Shown here one piece after another: positions 27,228-36,116 of a stretch of 49,068 nucleotides of DNA. Numbering within the stretch: position 1 is the stretch's first letter; each line of letters opens with the position of its first letter. The notes beneath the pieces were generated by a model, which did no database searches, had not been told where the DNA came from, and saw only the letters and a list, made by a program, of their open reading frames with translations. The translations under genes were made by a program, and so were the position numbers. Source of the DNA: Paenibacillus wynnii (GTDB lineage Bacteria > Bacillota > Bacilli > Paenibacillales > Paenibacillaceae); assembly GCF_030812855.1 (NCBI RefSeq), contig NZ_JAUSTK010000036.1, positions 1-49,068 on the forward strand, written 5' to 3'.

Positions 27228-27282
27228 ATACTTCACCGCACTACAAATTCTTAAGCTGTTTGGCAAAAACGCGGTGAAGTAT
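27228..27282. terminator. inverted repeat between convergent genes
   Basis: ATACTTCACCGC and GCGGTGAAGTAT form a perfect 12-bp inverted repeat around a 31-base loop. It lies between the stop at 27218 (plus) and the stop at 27308 (minus). There is no U tract, so its efficiency as a terminator is uncertain. Confidence 0.5.
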
Positions 27283-27307
27283 GGACCCGACCCTTTACTC
27301 TAAAAAA

Positions 27308-27751
27308 TTAATGTGAAATCAAATGTTTCCGGTACCCTTCGACTTTCTCTTCTCTATAGCCTAACGCTTCATAAAAAATATGCGCTTCCTTCCTTTGCTC
27401 ACCGGAGACTAGGATGATGTACCAGCAATCTTTTTCCCGTGCGATTACTTCTAAGGCGGCCATCAGCTTTTGACCCACTCCCTGACGGCGGGCGCGGGAG
27501 GAAACCACCACATTTTCAATGACCATAAAAGGTTTACACTCACCAACAAGATCCTGGCAAATAATACCCATAACGGAACCCATAAGCTCGCCATTGATAA
27601 ACGCGCCTAATAATATGTAGCGGCTGTCCTCATTGATAACCTTATACACAGCCTCAAGCTTGTTAAAATCAGTAGATTTGTTAATCAGCTCGGAATATAA
27701 TTCGCTCAATGCTGGAAGTGACTCTGACTCAATTTCTCTTATAGTTACCAT
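27308..27751 (-). CDS. GNAT-family N-acetyltransferase
   Basis: 147 residues with a classic GNAT fold: VVVSSRARRQGVGQKLMAALE (acetyl-CoA binding R-R-x-G-x-G) near residues 84-104 and HIFYEALGYREEK near the C-terminus. The substrate is unknown. The start is ATG with a purine-rich AGGATG-type region upstream. It is a single gene; the 27752-28131 gap upstream of its start holds the promoter of the plus-strand oxidoreductase. Confidence 0.88.
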   Translation of the reverse strand: MVTIREIESESLPALSELYSELINKSTDFNKLEAVYKVINEDSRYILLGAFINGELMGSVMGIICQDLVGECKPFMVIENVVVSSRARRQGVGQKLMAALEVIAREKDCWYIILVSGEQRKEAHIFYEALGYREEKVEGYRKHLISH

Positions 27752-27918
27752 AACTTCATCCTGCTTTCATTTTGAATGATATGTCCTGTCCTCTATTTAA
27801 AGAGTTCTCAAATCGGCCTCTACTTATGAACCCGAAGATCAAATTGTTCCCAGGTCCGATTGTTTCAATTGCTGCCTCACTCCATCCTGTGTATTATATC
27901 ACGCTTTTTTACAATTAA

Positions 27919-27946
27919 TTGTATATTTTACCCAAAACAATATAAA
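27919..27946 (+). promoter_or_regulatory. possible promoter of the AcuI/YhdH-like gene
   Basis: TTGTAT, 16-base spacer, TATAAA on the plus strand, about 185 bases before the ATG at 28132. Nothing else that looks functional is seen between 27752 and 28131. Confidence 0.4.
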
Positions 27947-28131
27947 CGCTGCTTTGTCAAAACCGTGGGGATATTCAGTTTCCTCTAATGATGGCATCGC
28001 CCACGCCGCCGATAAGCAGGATATAGGAAATAATGGACATTATATCATAGACATCAAAAAGTTAACGAGTCAGAATAAATATATAGACGACTTAATATTA
28101 TTACTCACACACAAAAGGAGACTTAACGCTT

Positions 28132-29127
28132 ATGTCCGAATCATTTCAAGCATTAGTTATAGAGAAATCCGAAACCTCATTTTCGGTCACAGTAAAGCCG
28201 GTTACCTTGGAAGAATTGCCCGCTGGAGAGGTTGTCATCAAAGTTTCCTATTCCAGTGTGAACTATAAAGATGGATTGGCCAGCATTCCCAATGGCAATA
28301 TTTTAAGATCCTATCCATTCATCCCGGGAATTGATTTGTCCGGATATGTTGTCTCTTCTACAGATGACAGGTTCCAGGAAGGACAGCCTGTGTTTGCCAG
28401 CGGTTACGGTATCGGTGTTTCCCACTATGGTGGTTATAGTGAATATGCACGGATTCCTGCGGATTGGGTGATGCCTTTGCCGGAGGGAATAACATTGAGG
28501 GAAGCTATGATTTATGGAACAGCCGGCTTCACCGCCGCATTGTCAATTCAGGCCTTGGAAGAGCACGGCATAGAGCCTGATAAAGGTAAAATATTGGTGA
28601 CAGGGGCTACGGGCGGTGTCGGTGGCGCTGCGGTTGCTATGCTTGCCAAAAAGGGTTATCACGTAGTTGCAAGCACAGGCAAGATTGACGAAAAAGAATA
28701 TTTGATAACTCTTGGTGCCGAGGAAGTCATCTCCCGCGAAGAAGTTATTGGCACCTCCGTAAAACCACTTGATAAACAATTATGGCAGGCAGCTGTAGAT
28801 TCAGTTGGGGGAAACTCACTTGCAGCAATATTAAGCAAAATCTCCTATAACGGCTCTGTTGCCGCCAGCGGTCTAACTGGTGGAACCGCCGTCCCGACAA
28901 CCGTATTGCCATTTATCCTTCGCGGGGTTAACTTACTTGGTATTGACTCCGTAGCCTGCAGTGCAAAGAAACGGCTCAAGGTATGGCAGCGGATGGCAAC
29001 TGACCTGAAGCCTGCACAGCTTGATACTCTCGTCTATCGGGAAGTCACTCTGGATGAATTGCCATTGGCACTGGAAGATATATTAAAAGGGAACATCCGC
29101 GGCAGAGTGCTTGTCCGTTTATCCTAA
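28132..29127 (+). CDS. AcuI/YhdH-family NADPH oxidoreductase (acryloyl-CoA reductase type)
   Basis: 331 residues, medium-chain dehydrogenase fold without zinc ligands. Seen: SYSSVNYKDGLA near residue 40, PFIPGIDLSGYV, the cofactor motif VTGATGGVGGAAVAMLAKKG (about 157-176) and STGKIDEKEYL. These are the hallmarks of YhdH/AcuI, which reduces acrylyl-CoA with NADPH or detoxifies reactive enones. AAAAGGAG lies about 11 bases before the ATG. It is a single gene ending at the terminator 29136-29174. Confidence 0.9.
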   Translation: MSESFQALVIEKSETSFSVTVKPVTLEELPAGEVVIKVSYSSVNYKDGLASIPNGNILRSYPFIPGIDLSGYVVSSTDDRFQEGQPVFASGYGIGVSHYGGYSEYARIPADWVMPLPEGITLREAMIYGTAGFTAALSIQALEEHGIEPDKGKILVTGATGGVGGAAVAMLAKKGYHVVASTGKIDEKEYLITLGAEEVISREEVIGTSVKPLDKQLWQAAVDSVGGNSLAAILSKISYNGSVAASGLTGGTAVPTTVLPFILRGVNLLGIDSVACSAKKRLKVWQRMATDLKPAQLDTLVYREVTLDELPLALEDILKGNIRGRVLVRLS

Positions 29128-29135
29128 AATAATGA

Positions 29136-29174
29136 AACCTCTCGGGATCTTCAGATCCTGAGAGGTTTTTTTCA
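29136..29174 (+). terminator. intrinsic terminator of the AcuI/YhdH-like gene
   Basis: AACCTCTC.GGATCT pairs with AGATCC.GAGAGGTT around TC, followed by seven T on the plus strand. It slightly overlaps the stop end of the convergent cupin gene (29172). Confidence 0.88.
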
Positions 29175-29903
29175 CTCCCTAGTACCCGGGTACTGAGAAT
29201 AAAGGGTCTGCTGCACATAAGGCTGTTGCATATATTGTTGAGTGTATCCCTGATTCTGATAGCCTTGAGAAGTGTACTGCTGAGGAACGTAGGACTGAGT
29301 TCCGTAACCCTGCTGAGATGGTTGGGTGTATGGGTAGGTATTGGGTGTCTTACCCTGAAGAGATCCTTGTTCACAGCATCCCGGTGGAGGACCAAGAACA
29401 GTAGTCTGTTTTATTGGAGATAAGGTATCCTTAACTTTCGCCTCATCGAGGCAGTAGGTGTAGGCAAGCACATTGGGAGGTGTTAGCCGCAAAAGATCTG
29501 ATCCATAGATCGTATCTGGAACGGGAGCATCAAAAATTGCCAGAAGATGAGTGTTATCTATAGTAGCCACTTCATAATGCCACCAGCCCTGCGGCACGTT
29601 CACTACTTGACCCGGGCATATCGGGAAATTCAGAAGCTCCTTGGTAAAAGGATTAATAATAGAGACAACCATGGCGCCACAGATACAATAGATGAGTTCT
29701 GCAGCATTTTGATGATAATGAGGTTCAATCACGTTAGCTTTACTGAGATAAATATCCAGGATAGATAAATTTTCAAGTGAATTCAATTGATTAATGGACA
29801 GTTCATTGATAAAGTTGATAGCATCTTTTTTAAAAACCGTGTTCTGACTTAAATCATAAGTAAACTGTAATTCGGGTGATGAATTCTCCATATAAGAGCT
29901 CAC
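29172..29903 (-). CDS. cupin-domain protein with Gln/Tyr-rich C-terminal tail
   Basis: 243 residues, GTG start with AGGG 7 bases upstream. Residues 30-150 form a single cupin similar to one half of oxalate-decarboxylase-type proteins: EPHYHQNAAELIYCICG carries the first metal motif and PQGWWHYEVA the second. The last 60 residues are a low-complexity tail rich in Gln, Tyr, Pro and Ser (QGYGTQSYVPQQY-like), with a GPPPGCC stretch just before it. Such tails recall spore-coat or matrix proteins, but that is inference. No signal peptide. Enzymatic activity is not established. Confidence 0.82.
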   Translation of the reverse strand: MSSYMENSSPELQFTYDLSQNTVFKKDAINFINELSINQLNSLENLSILDIYLSKANVIEPHYHQNAAELIYCICGAMVVSIINPFTKELLNFPICPGQVVNVPQGWWHYEVATIDNTHLLAIFDAPVPDTIYGSDLLRLTPPNVLAYTYCLDEAKVKDTLSPIKQTTVLGPPPGCCEQGSLQGKTPNTYPYTQPSQQGYGTQSYVPQQYTSQGYQNQGYTQQYMQQPYVQQTLYSQYPGTRE

Positions 29904-30003
29904 TATCTATCCCTACCCTTCTGTTGGTACCCAATTTTCAACCCTTCCTGAGGATAAGATATGTGTTTGCCTAAGCCCAGGTGCGGATCTTTTGATAGAA
30001 ATC

Positions 30004-30038
30004 GCAAAAAAAAGCGACCCGATAAGAAGGATCGCTTG
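30004..30038 (-). terminator. intrinsic terminator of the diguanylate cyclase gene
   Basis: AAGCGATCC pairs with GGGTCGCTT, followed by a run of eight T on the minus strand, about 30 bases after the stop at 30069. Confidence 0.85.
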
Positions 30039-30068
30039 TATATATCCATCAATTGCTGTACCAGAATT

Positions 30069-31658
30069 CTAGCGCAGTTCTGCTATAACGGTTCTGTTCC
30101 TGCCTGATTCCTTCGCCTCGTAGAGAGCTTGATCTGCCAAATGGAATAAGTGATCTGAAGACCTGGCCTGAGACGGGAAATGGGCGATGCCTTGCGATAC
30201 GGTAATGGGGTGTCCGTGGTTAACCTCTCCAATGGCTACTGCTTTTCGTACTCTTTCAGCTACAATGTAAGCATCCTTTATAGTAGTATTAGCTAACAGA
30301 ATAACGAATTCCTCGCCTCCATATCTACAGCATATATCCTCCGGTCTAACGGAAGCAGTGATCACTTGGGCAACCTGTCTAAGTACATCGTCTCCCGCTT
30401 GATGACCATATGTATCATTCACAAATTTGAATTTATCTACATCCATTACGATCAATGAGAAAGACTTATCTTCTCTAATCCATTGATCCATTGTATTCTC
30501 AAAATTTCTGCGATTCGTTAGACCGGTTAAGGAATCCGTCAGTGCTTCCTGGGTCAGTTGATCCGTTTGTTTTTGAAAATCTGCCAATGCAAGGAGAACT
30601 GTTTTCGTTAACAAATCCGCTTCCCGGTTCCAATGTGGCTTCCTCTCAGGTAGTTCTACTTTTTCTTTCCCTATTTTGTTAACTAAATTAGCTAGAAATA
30701 CGAAAGGTCTTGCCAGTTCGTGTGCGATTACAATAACGGCGATCAACAATAATACAAACGGCATTAAAATGTACCAAAGAATATTTTTAATATGGCCGCT
30801 CACTTGTTCATGCAGCATAGTATTTGAGGATACCACTACCACTCCCCACCCATTGGCCGGAACGTAAGAATAGCCCGTTAGCATTTCTTCTCCATTCATG
30901 TTGATAACTCGTTCTTGCCCGCTATTACCCTCAAGGAGTTTCTCTACAATCTTAGTTGCCGTAGCATCTTGCCCAATGCGACTTCTATCAGGATGGAACA
31001 GCACCTTACCGTCTGACCCGACAATGTAATAATAGGACCCTTCATTATCAACGTTATTACTCCCGAAAATCATAGTCAACACGTTATGATCCTGAAGATA
31101 TAGGGTACCTGCTATGACTCCTCGATAGTGACCTTTTTCATCAAAATAGGGCTGAGTCATAATTACAATAAGCCGCCCAGTGGTTGATGTTCGATACGGC
31201 TCAGAAAGAAATGGAGTTTGTGAAATACTGATATCCGTCCCGGCTATGGTATTCACTTCTTTACCGGCTGTACCCAATCTCTGAGGGGATACATTTTGGA
31301 TGATGCCTTTTTCATCGATAATAGCCATCGAATTGAAGTAATTGCTGCTGTTCCTTAACAAATCTAAATATTCATCTCGGTCAGAAACACTCATCTTGTT
31401 AGTGCCTGATAAGGCTTTGGCTGAGTATTGCAAGCTGGTACGCATGGACCTGAATAAAGAATCTATCGTTTGGCTCATTTTGTTCGCATTGGTATAATTT
31501 AATTGAAGTGTTGTGTCTATCAACGACTGCCTTTTAGACTGATAAGAAGCAAGCAAAAGAATCGTTGAGGTTAGAAGGACAGACAGGGATACTAACCCAA
31601 TAAGCAGTGTAGTCAGACTTAATTTGTTTCTTTGACCCCGGCTTCCCCGCTTAGGCAT
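30069..31658 (-). CDS. diguanylate cyclase with extracellular Cache sensor (GGDEF)
   Basis: 529 residues. The ATG at 31658 has AAGGGGG 8 bases away; the ATG at 31664 is too close. Membrane helices near 18-40 and 293-315 bound a roughly 250-residue double-Cache sensor (MAIIDEKGIIQNVSP, YYYIVGSDGKVLFHP). The C-terminal cyclase has an intact GGEEF signature (447-451) and the inhibitory RxxD site RPED exactly five residues before it. It should make c-di-GMP from GTP, respond to an outside ligand, and be subject to product inhibition. It is a single gene with a hairpin-rich leader upstream. Confidence 0.93.
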   Translation of the reverse strand: MPKRGSRGQRNKLSLTTLLIGLVSLSVLLTSTILLLASYQSKRQSLIDTTLQLNYTNANKMSQTIDSLFRSMRTSLQYSAKALSGTNKMSVSDRDEYLDLLRNSSNYFNSMAIIDEKGIIQNVSPQRLGTAGKEVNTIAGTDISISQTPFLSEPYRTSTTGRLIVIMTQPYFDEKGHYRGVIAGTLYLQDHNVLTMIFGSNNVDNEGSYYYIVGSDGKVLFHPDRSRIGQDATATKIVEKLLEGNSGQERVINMNGEEMLTGYSYVPANGWGVVVVSSNTMLHEQVSGHIKNILWYILMPFVLLLIAVIVIAHELARPFVFLANLVNKIGKEKVELPERKPHWNREADLLTKTVLLALADFQKQTDQLTQEALTDSLTGLTNRRNFENTMDQWIREDKSFSLIVMDVDKFKFVNDTYGHQAGDDVLRQVAQVITASVRPEDICCRYGGEEFVILLANTTIKDAYIVAERVRKAVAIGEVNHGHPITVSQGIAHFPSQARSSDHLFHLADQALYEAKESGRNRTVIAELR

Positions 31659-31767
31659 TAGCATAACCCCCTTTCTCTAACTAATCGCTATATTTATCTC
31701 TATTTCGACAAAAGTCGTCAAACTATAATTGTATTATAAACTAAAGAAGATCGTTAGGACACAAGAA

Positions 31768-31807
31768 GAAACGGCGATGCCGTCCTTAATGGGACGGAAC
31801 CCGTTTC
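31768..31807. other. compact nested hairpin in the leader region of the cyclase gene
   Basis: GAAACGG pairs with CCGTTTC, and inside it CCGTCC pairs with GGGACGG. On the minus strand ACGGC-ATC-GCCGT offers a competing hairpin using the same bases. It lies about 110 bases upstream of the cyclase start and after the terminator of the GH9 gene. A TATAAT box lies at 31734-31739 on the minus strand. Function unknown. Confidence 0.5.
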
Positions 31808-31860
31808 TCGTAGAAATAAAAGAAAAGTACACTTAATACTTTTACTTTCTTTATATTTTG

Positions 31861-31898
31861 AAAAAACCGCCTTCCATGCTTACGCATCAAAGACGGTT
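31861..31898 (-). terminator. intrinsic terminator of the GH9 gene
   Basis: AACCGTCTT.GATGC pairs with GCAT..AAGGCGGTT around GTAA, followed by six T on the minus strand, 28 bases past the stop. Confidence 0.88.
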
Positions 31899-31925
31899 AT
31901 GGTTCTTTCTGTTCACTTGGTGACG

Positions 31926-33548
31926 TTACTGGTTAAATCGTGCTGCAACGAACAGCGCCGGTGAATTCCAATAAATGGTTACTTCATTTGTAGAGTAACT
32001 CAGCTCATGATCTGCAAAACATTGGGCAGCCGGCTTCCCTTGCAAATGCTCGACCACATATTCATCATGCAGCCCGCGGTCCGGTCCACCGGAGACTAAC
32101 CCCGGCACAGGAGCATCTACGTCATCCCCCACCGATGGCCGGTGATGCGGATGCATTACTGATTTATCACCGAATCCGGTAACGTAGCTAATATCAAGCA
32201 CATTCCGGCCCATTAGATAATGCAGATGATCCAAAGCACAGACTGCAAAGCTGGAATCCCCGCTTAGATGTTCTGCGAAGAGTAGGAGCATGGCATTGTT
32301 CATCACAAGCATATTACTCCCCCAAATATAGTCCTCTTCTTTCAATGATATCAGGTAACCATCTTGACGGCTCTGGTCCGACAAACGCTGGGCTTCAGTC
32401 AGTAGCCCTTCTTTTAACGAAAGATAGAGCGTACTCTCCTTATCGACTTTATCATTTAACAAGTAAGCTATGGAACCGTAACCGCCCATATCGCCCCAGC
32501 CTAACATATACTTGGGAAAGGACTCTTCTGCAAGTTTTTTGAAAGCCTCGTGATACTCTTCTTTTCCCGTTGCCCGAAACATTTCCGCAGCTGCCCAGAA
32601 ACGCTCATCCAAATCTTGCTCATCACCGTATTCTCCGGTTGTAATCTTCTCGGGATTTTTAAACCCCGGAACCACAGGATGGCTCTCTAACCATCCCCAC
32701 GCTGCTATTGCCGCATCCAGACACTTTTGCGCATATGAATGATTAAATGGCTTATATATTCTGGAGGCTAATGCCATCACACCCGCGAAATCTCCCGTTG
32801 CTGCTGCCGATACGGGGGAAAAGTATAATTCTGCTGTATCATCTTCCGGCATTACATCAAGACCCGGAAAGTTCAACGTGGTTAATTTATGATATACACC
32901 GCCGGTTTCCGCTTCCTGCATCTTAAACAGCCAATCCAGTTCTACCTTGCATTCCAACAGAACATCCGGTGTATGACCATCACTTTCAGGGAGTGGAATA
33001 GGGCTCAGCAATGCGGAAGGATACATTTCATAGGCAAGCAGAAGATCAGCAACGGCCTTGGCACCCGGTCCACTATATTTTCCGTAATCGCCGGCATCAT
33101 GCCATCCGCCTGAACTATCCAGCTTAAGCTCAGGGTTCCCGTACACAATACCCTCAGCTGTATGGCAGGCCTTATGTTTCCAAGGTCCGGCATACTCCTC
33201 TGTAAGCTCTACTCCGCAACGGTAATAATAAAATGCTTTCAGCAATCCTTGTTGTAAATCATGATAAGGTCTATCTGCAATCATAAATGCGGCGGATCGA
33301 TGCTCACCCTGCTCTATACGGTATTGTCCCGGTTGTTGCACCGCTGAGAAGTCTCCCTTGCGAACGGTAACCCCGCTGGCTCCATCCTCTACCAAATCTC
33401 CAAGCTGCCCTTCAAAAACCACAGCACCGGAACTTTCTTCAATGACTTTGAATTCGCTTTCAGAAGATGTAAACAAGGCAATTTTTTGACCATCCACAGG
33501 ATAGCCAATTTGATTCAATGTTATTATGCGTGTTCCACACTCGCTCAT
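31926..33548 (-). CDS. glycoside hydrolase family 9 enzyme, cytoplasmic
   Basis: 540 residues. The ATG at 33548 has AAAGGAG 8 bases upstream; a longer frame has none. An N-terminal immunoglobulin-like CelD_N domain (about 1-95) precedes the (alpha/alpha)6 barrel. Catalytic elements: the Asp pair in GGWHDAGDYGKY (D151, D154), the HHRPS motif near the C-terminus, and the proton donor Glu in TNEVTIYWNSP (E522). No signal peptide or binding module, so it probably trims imported cello- or glucosamine-oligosaccharides rather than cellulose. It is a single gene between the HD-GYP and cyclase genes. Confidence 0.9.
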   Translation of the reverse strand: MSECGTRIITLNQIGYPVDGQKIALFTSSESEFKVIEESSGAVVFEGQLGDLVEDGASGVTVRKGDFSAVQQPGQYRIEQGEHRSAAFMIADRPYHDLQQGLLKAFYYYRCGVELTEEYAGPWKHKACHTAEGIVYGNPELKLDSSGGWHDAGDYGKYSGPGAKAVADLLLAYEMYPSALLSPIPLPESDGHTPDVLLECKVELDWLFKMQEAETGGVYHKLTTLNFPGLDVMPEDDTAELYFSPVSAAATGDFAGVMALASRIYKPFNHSYAQKCLDAAIAAWGWLESHPVVPGFKNPEKITTGEYGDEQDLDERFWAAAEMFRATGKEEYHEAFKKLAEESFPKYMLGWGDMGGYGSIAYLLNDKVDKESTLYLSLKEGLLTEAQRLSDQSRQDGYLISLKEEDYIWGSNMLVMNNAMLLLFAEHLSGDSSFAVCALDHLHYLMGRNVLDISYVTGFGDKSVMHPHHRPSVGDDVDAPVPGLVSGGPDRGLHDEYVVEHLQGKPAAQCFADHELSYSTNEVTIYWNSPALFVAARFNQ

Positions 33549-33682
33549 TCCTAATTCTCCTTTTGTAGTAACTAAGATAAATGAAGCACTTGAGAGCCCT
33601 GCACACATCATTAATTCTCTATAGTCCAAAGAAAACCTTCCTCCTCAAACCAGGTTTTAAGGTTCTACTAAATATACTTAAC

Positions 33683-33713
33683 CAAAAAAAAGACACACCC
33701 TAAGGGTGCATCT
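33683..33713 (-). terminator. intrinsic terminator of the HD-GYP gene
   Basis: AGATGCACCC-TTA-GGGTGTGTCT followed by eight T on the minus strand, about 20 bases past the stop at 33733. Confidence 0.9.
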
Positions 33714-33732
33714 TTATCTTATTACTATTGGC

Positions 33733-34767
33733 TTACATAAATACTTCGTCTATGGATAGATTACGTTCCCTCGACAAATCCCTGAATTGGTCCTCCACCC
33801 GAATTAACGGCTTGAAGATATCCGTGGGATTATTCATGATGATCGTACCTGTTTCTCCATTGCTTAATCGAACATTTTTGCCGATAAAGTTAGGAAGCAT
33901 ATTCCAGATCAATACCTGCACCGTTTTCGCATGGAGCTTACCGAACCCCAACTCGTTTACTTTCCGAAGCACGGTAATAAGACTTTGCTTCAACTGAAAG
34001 TTTCTGGAGGTAATCATGCTGATATAGATATTAGCAACGGCAACGATTCGGGTATAGGGATGAATTTCGCTCTGAAGAATTCCTTTTGGATAGCCTGAAC
34101 CATCTTCAAACTCATGATGCTGAAGGGCAACCAAAGGTGCAGACGCATCCGCCATAGAATTGCTAATAACTTCATAACCGTAGGTAGTATGCCGCTTCAA
34201 TTCTTCCAGCTCTGCATTTGTAAGAACCTTTTTATTCAAAATCGCCTGTGGGACCTGACTTTTACCGATATCGTGCAGGTATCCGGCCCGGCTGATTACA
34301 TAGATTTCTGACTTGGTATGACCCAACCATTTCGCTAAGTAATAAGATAATAAACCTACTTGCAAAGAATGGTTGTAAGTGTTTGCATGGTCCTGCTCCA
34401 GCATAAGCAGAAGGGATACGACATCCCCTTGATTATCCAGATTTTTTAGAAGCGGCCTCAGTGAATCATCGATCATGGACTGTGTAAACTTCCCGCTTGT
34501 CAAGGATTCCAGAAAGACCGACTCATAAGTTTCGATAGCCTCATCAATGCTTCCCTTTAACAAACTCTGACGGAAAGCTGTGCTTTCCCGTAGTGCCGAC
34601 ACATTTCGATGCTCAATATCAACGTAATCAATACTATGCCGAATAAGAACTGCGATTTCCTCACTTTTAATAGTAGTACCCTGAGGAAGGACATGCAGAC
34701 CCACATTATTGAAAGTATCTGTTTTTAGACGATCACCGGGTTTAAGATCCATAACATGAACTTTCAT
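33733..34767 (-). CDS. HD-GYP domain protein (c-di-GMP phosphodiesterase family), variant metal site
   Basis: 344 residues. The HD-GYP core spans about 110-260: H133, the HD pair H165-D166 (GYLHDIGK), H193 (KRHTTYG), H217-H218 and the GYP-type EDGSGYP. The last metal ligand Asp of the family (usually VADVYDA) is Asn here (VANIYIS, N246). The N-terminal 60 residues resemble the DUF3391-like lead segment; the C-terminal 60 residues form a small beta domain (LSNGETGTIIMNN). It would hydrolyse c-di-GMP if the site tolerates Asn; otherwise it may only bind it. Single gene, ATG with GAAGG upstream. Confidence 0.88.
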   Translation of the reverse strand: MKVHVMDLKPGDRLKTDTFNNVGLHVLPQGTTIKSEEIAVLIRHSIDYVDIEHRNVSALRESTAFRQSLLKGSIDEAIETYESVFLESLTSGKFTQSMIDDSLRPLLKNLDNQGDVVSLLLMLEQDHANTYNHSLQVGLLSYYLAKWLGHTKSEIYVISRAGYLHDIGKSQVPQAILNKKVLTNAELEELKRHTTYGYEVISNSMADASAPLVALQHHEFEDGSGYPKGILQSEIHPYTRIVAVANIYISMITSRNFQLKQSLITVLRKVNELGFGKLHAKTVQVLIWNMLPNFIGKNVRLSNGETGTIIMNNPTDIFKPLIRVEDQFRDLSRERNLSIDEVFM

Positions 34768-34959
34768 GACACAGCACCTTCTTTATGTATAGGAGTTATT
34801 TAGTAAAGAACCATTCTGCTTTAAAAGTTTTGCCGATTATGATTTGATCATAACCAAATACCTCCATTGTTACAATAAGATTATAGTCGCACTAATCCAA
34901 GAGTACTGGTTCAAAAGTTACATCTTTAGCATGCATATTCCAAAAAAATATGTTTTCCC

Positions 34960-35158
34960 CGGGTTTTTTCCGATATATGCTATTTTATATACACTCAATT
35001 CTTTAAGGAGCCTTTGTGGTTTAAGCTGATCATTTCCATCTCGTTATTGGCTTCCATTGTATTTAGCAGCTCATTAGTTTCGGAAACAATTCAGTTATTT
35101 TTTCGCTGCCGCGGGGATCTGTCTTTATCTGTCCTGGAACCATTTAAGATGAAATAAT
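34960..35158 (+). pseudogene. possible remnant of a membrane protein gene
   Basis: The frame LWFKLIISISLLASIVFSSSL, followed after a frame change in a T-run by FFAAAGICLYLSWNHLR and a stop, reads like the last two membrane helices of a transporter. No start or upstream part is present. The rest of the 34768-35143 gap shows nothing I can identify. Low confidence. Confidence 0.3.
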
Positions 35159-35524
35159 CCAGCGAAAAGCAATCCCGATCCCGGCAAAATACCTGATCAA
35201 GTCAATCCATAGGAAGCCCTTTCCGAGAATCAATCCTCCCATTACTGTAGAACGGACACTGTTAATCCAAGCGCCTTGATACAGCTGACTACATTCAATG
35301 GCATAGCTAAAGTACAAGCCAAGACCCCAAGAGAGAAGTAACTTATGCTTAGTCAGCAGCACCCGAAACCCTAAATAAACCATACTGCCCCATAGCGCAT
35401 CCCCGGCATGACTGGATATAAATAAGGGTAACTTGTCCGCAAAAACTCTCGAGCTAATACCAAGCGCAATTACAAGGAGAACAACGCCAATATATCCCAA
35501 TTTCAGCTTCATATTCTTCATCAC
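35144..35524 (-). CDS. DUF2809 small membrane protein
   Basis: 126 residues with four membrane helices. The pattern GISSR near residue 22, HAGDALWGSMVY near residue 40 and ECSQLYQGAWINSVR near residue 80 is that of DUF2809 (YjgA-like) proteins of unknown role. Its ATG overlaps the stop of the NUDIX gene (ATGA), so the two are translationally coupled. Confidence 0.85.
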   Translation of the reverse strand: MMKNMKLKLGYIGVVLLVIALGISSRVFADKLPLFISSHAGDALWGSMVYLGFRVLLTKHKLLLSWGLGLYFSYAIECSQLYQGAWINSVRSTVMGGLILGKGFLWIDLIRYFAGIGIAFRWIISS

Positions 35525-35994
35525 TCAAACATGGAGATGGTCATACTTGCATTTTGTGTGAAAATTTCCTTAGGATAAGGAACTGAAAGCTCAGGCAGTT
35601 CATTTATTTTAAAATATTCAAACTCCTCCACCTCTCCATCCACACTTCGAAGTGTACCTTTTACGATGGTGCATTCAAATACGATAGCCAGGTACTCCAC
35701 CTGATGTCCGTTACTGTAAACGTATCTAAACTTCTCACCGCCAAACACACCTAAAATCTTTGCTGGATTAACCATTAATCCCGTCTCTTCAAACACCTCT
35801 CTGCGCAATGCTCTCGCAGGTGTCTCTCCCGGCTCTATCGCTCCTGCGGGCAGGCCCCACAATGTGTCATCATGCTTGCGGATAAATAGGATTTCATCCT
35901 TATCGTTTCTTATGACAGCGGCTACAGAGGGTATCATTAACAGCTCTGAGCCCAGCTTCAGTCTTAAACTTTGGTAATATTCAGACATTGGCAT
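35521..35994 (-). CDS. NUDIX hydrolase
   Basis: 157 residues. The NUDIX box is complete at residues 51-73: G51-x5-E57-x7-R65-E66-V-x-E69-E70-x-G72-L. It hydrolyses nucleoside-diphosphate derivatives with Mg2+; the exact substrate is unknown. AAGGAGG lies upstream of the ATG. It is the first gene of a two-gene unit with the DUF2809 protein. Confidence 0.9.
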   Translation of the reverse strand: MPMSEYYQSLRLKLGSELLMIPSVAAVIRNDKDEILFIRKHDDTLWGLPAGAIEPGETPARALRREVFEETGLMVNPAKILGVFGGEKFRYVYSNGHQVEYLAIVFECTIVKGTLRSVDGEVEEFEYFKINELPELSVPYPKEIFTQNASMTISMFE

Positions 35995-36116
35995 AGAGTC
36001 GCCTCCTTAACGGATCTATTGATGGGATATACGATGGAATCTTAATCTAGATGTAAGTTACTACTATATTTCATATATATTAAACATAGAAGCAGTTGAA
36101 TCCTTCTTCCTCCGTG

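Noticed and set aside
27954..28268. 104-codon plus-strand frame before the AcuI-like gene
   Set aside because: It overlaps the well-supported reductase start in another frame and has no recognised domain.
34844..35029. 61-codon plus-strand frame
   Set aside because: No ribosome site and AT-rich random composition.
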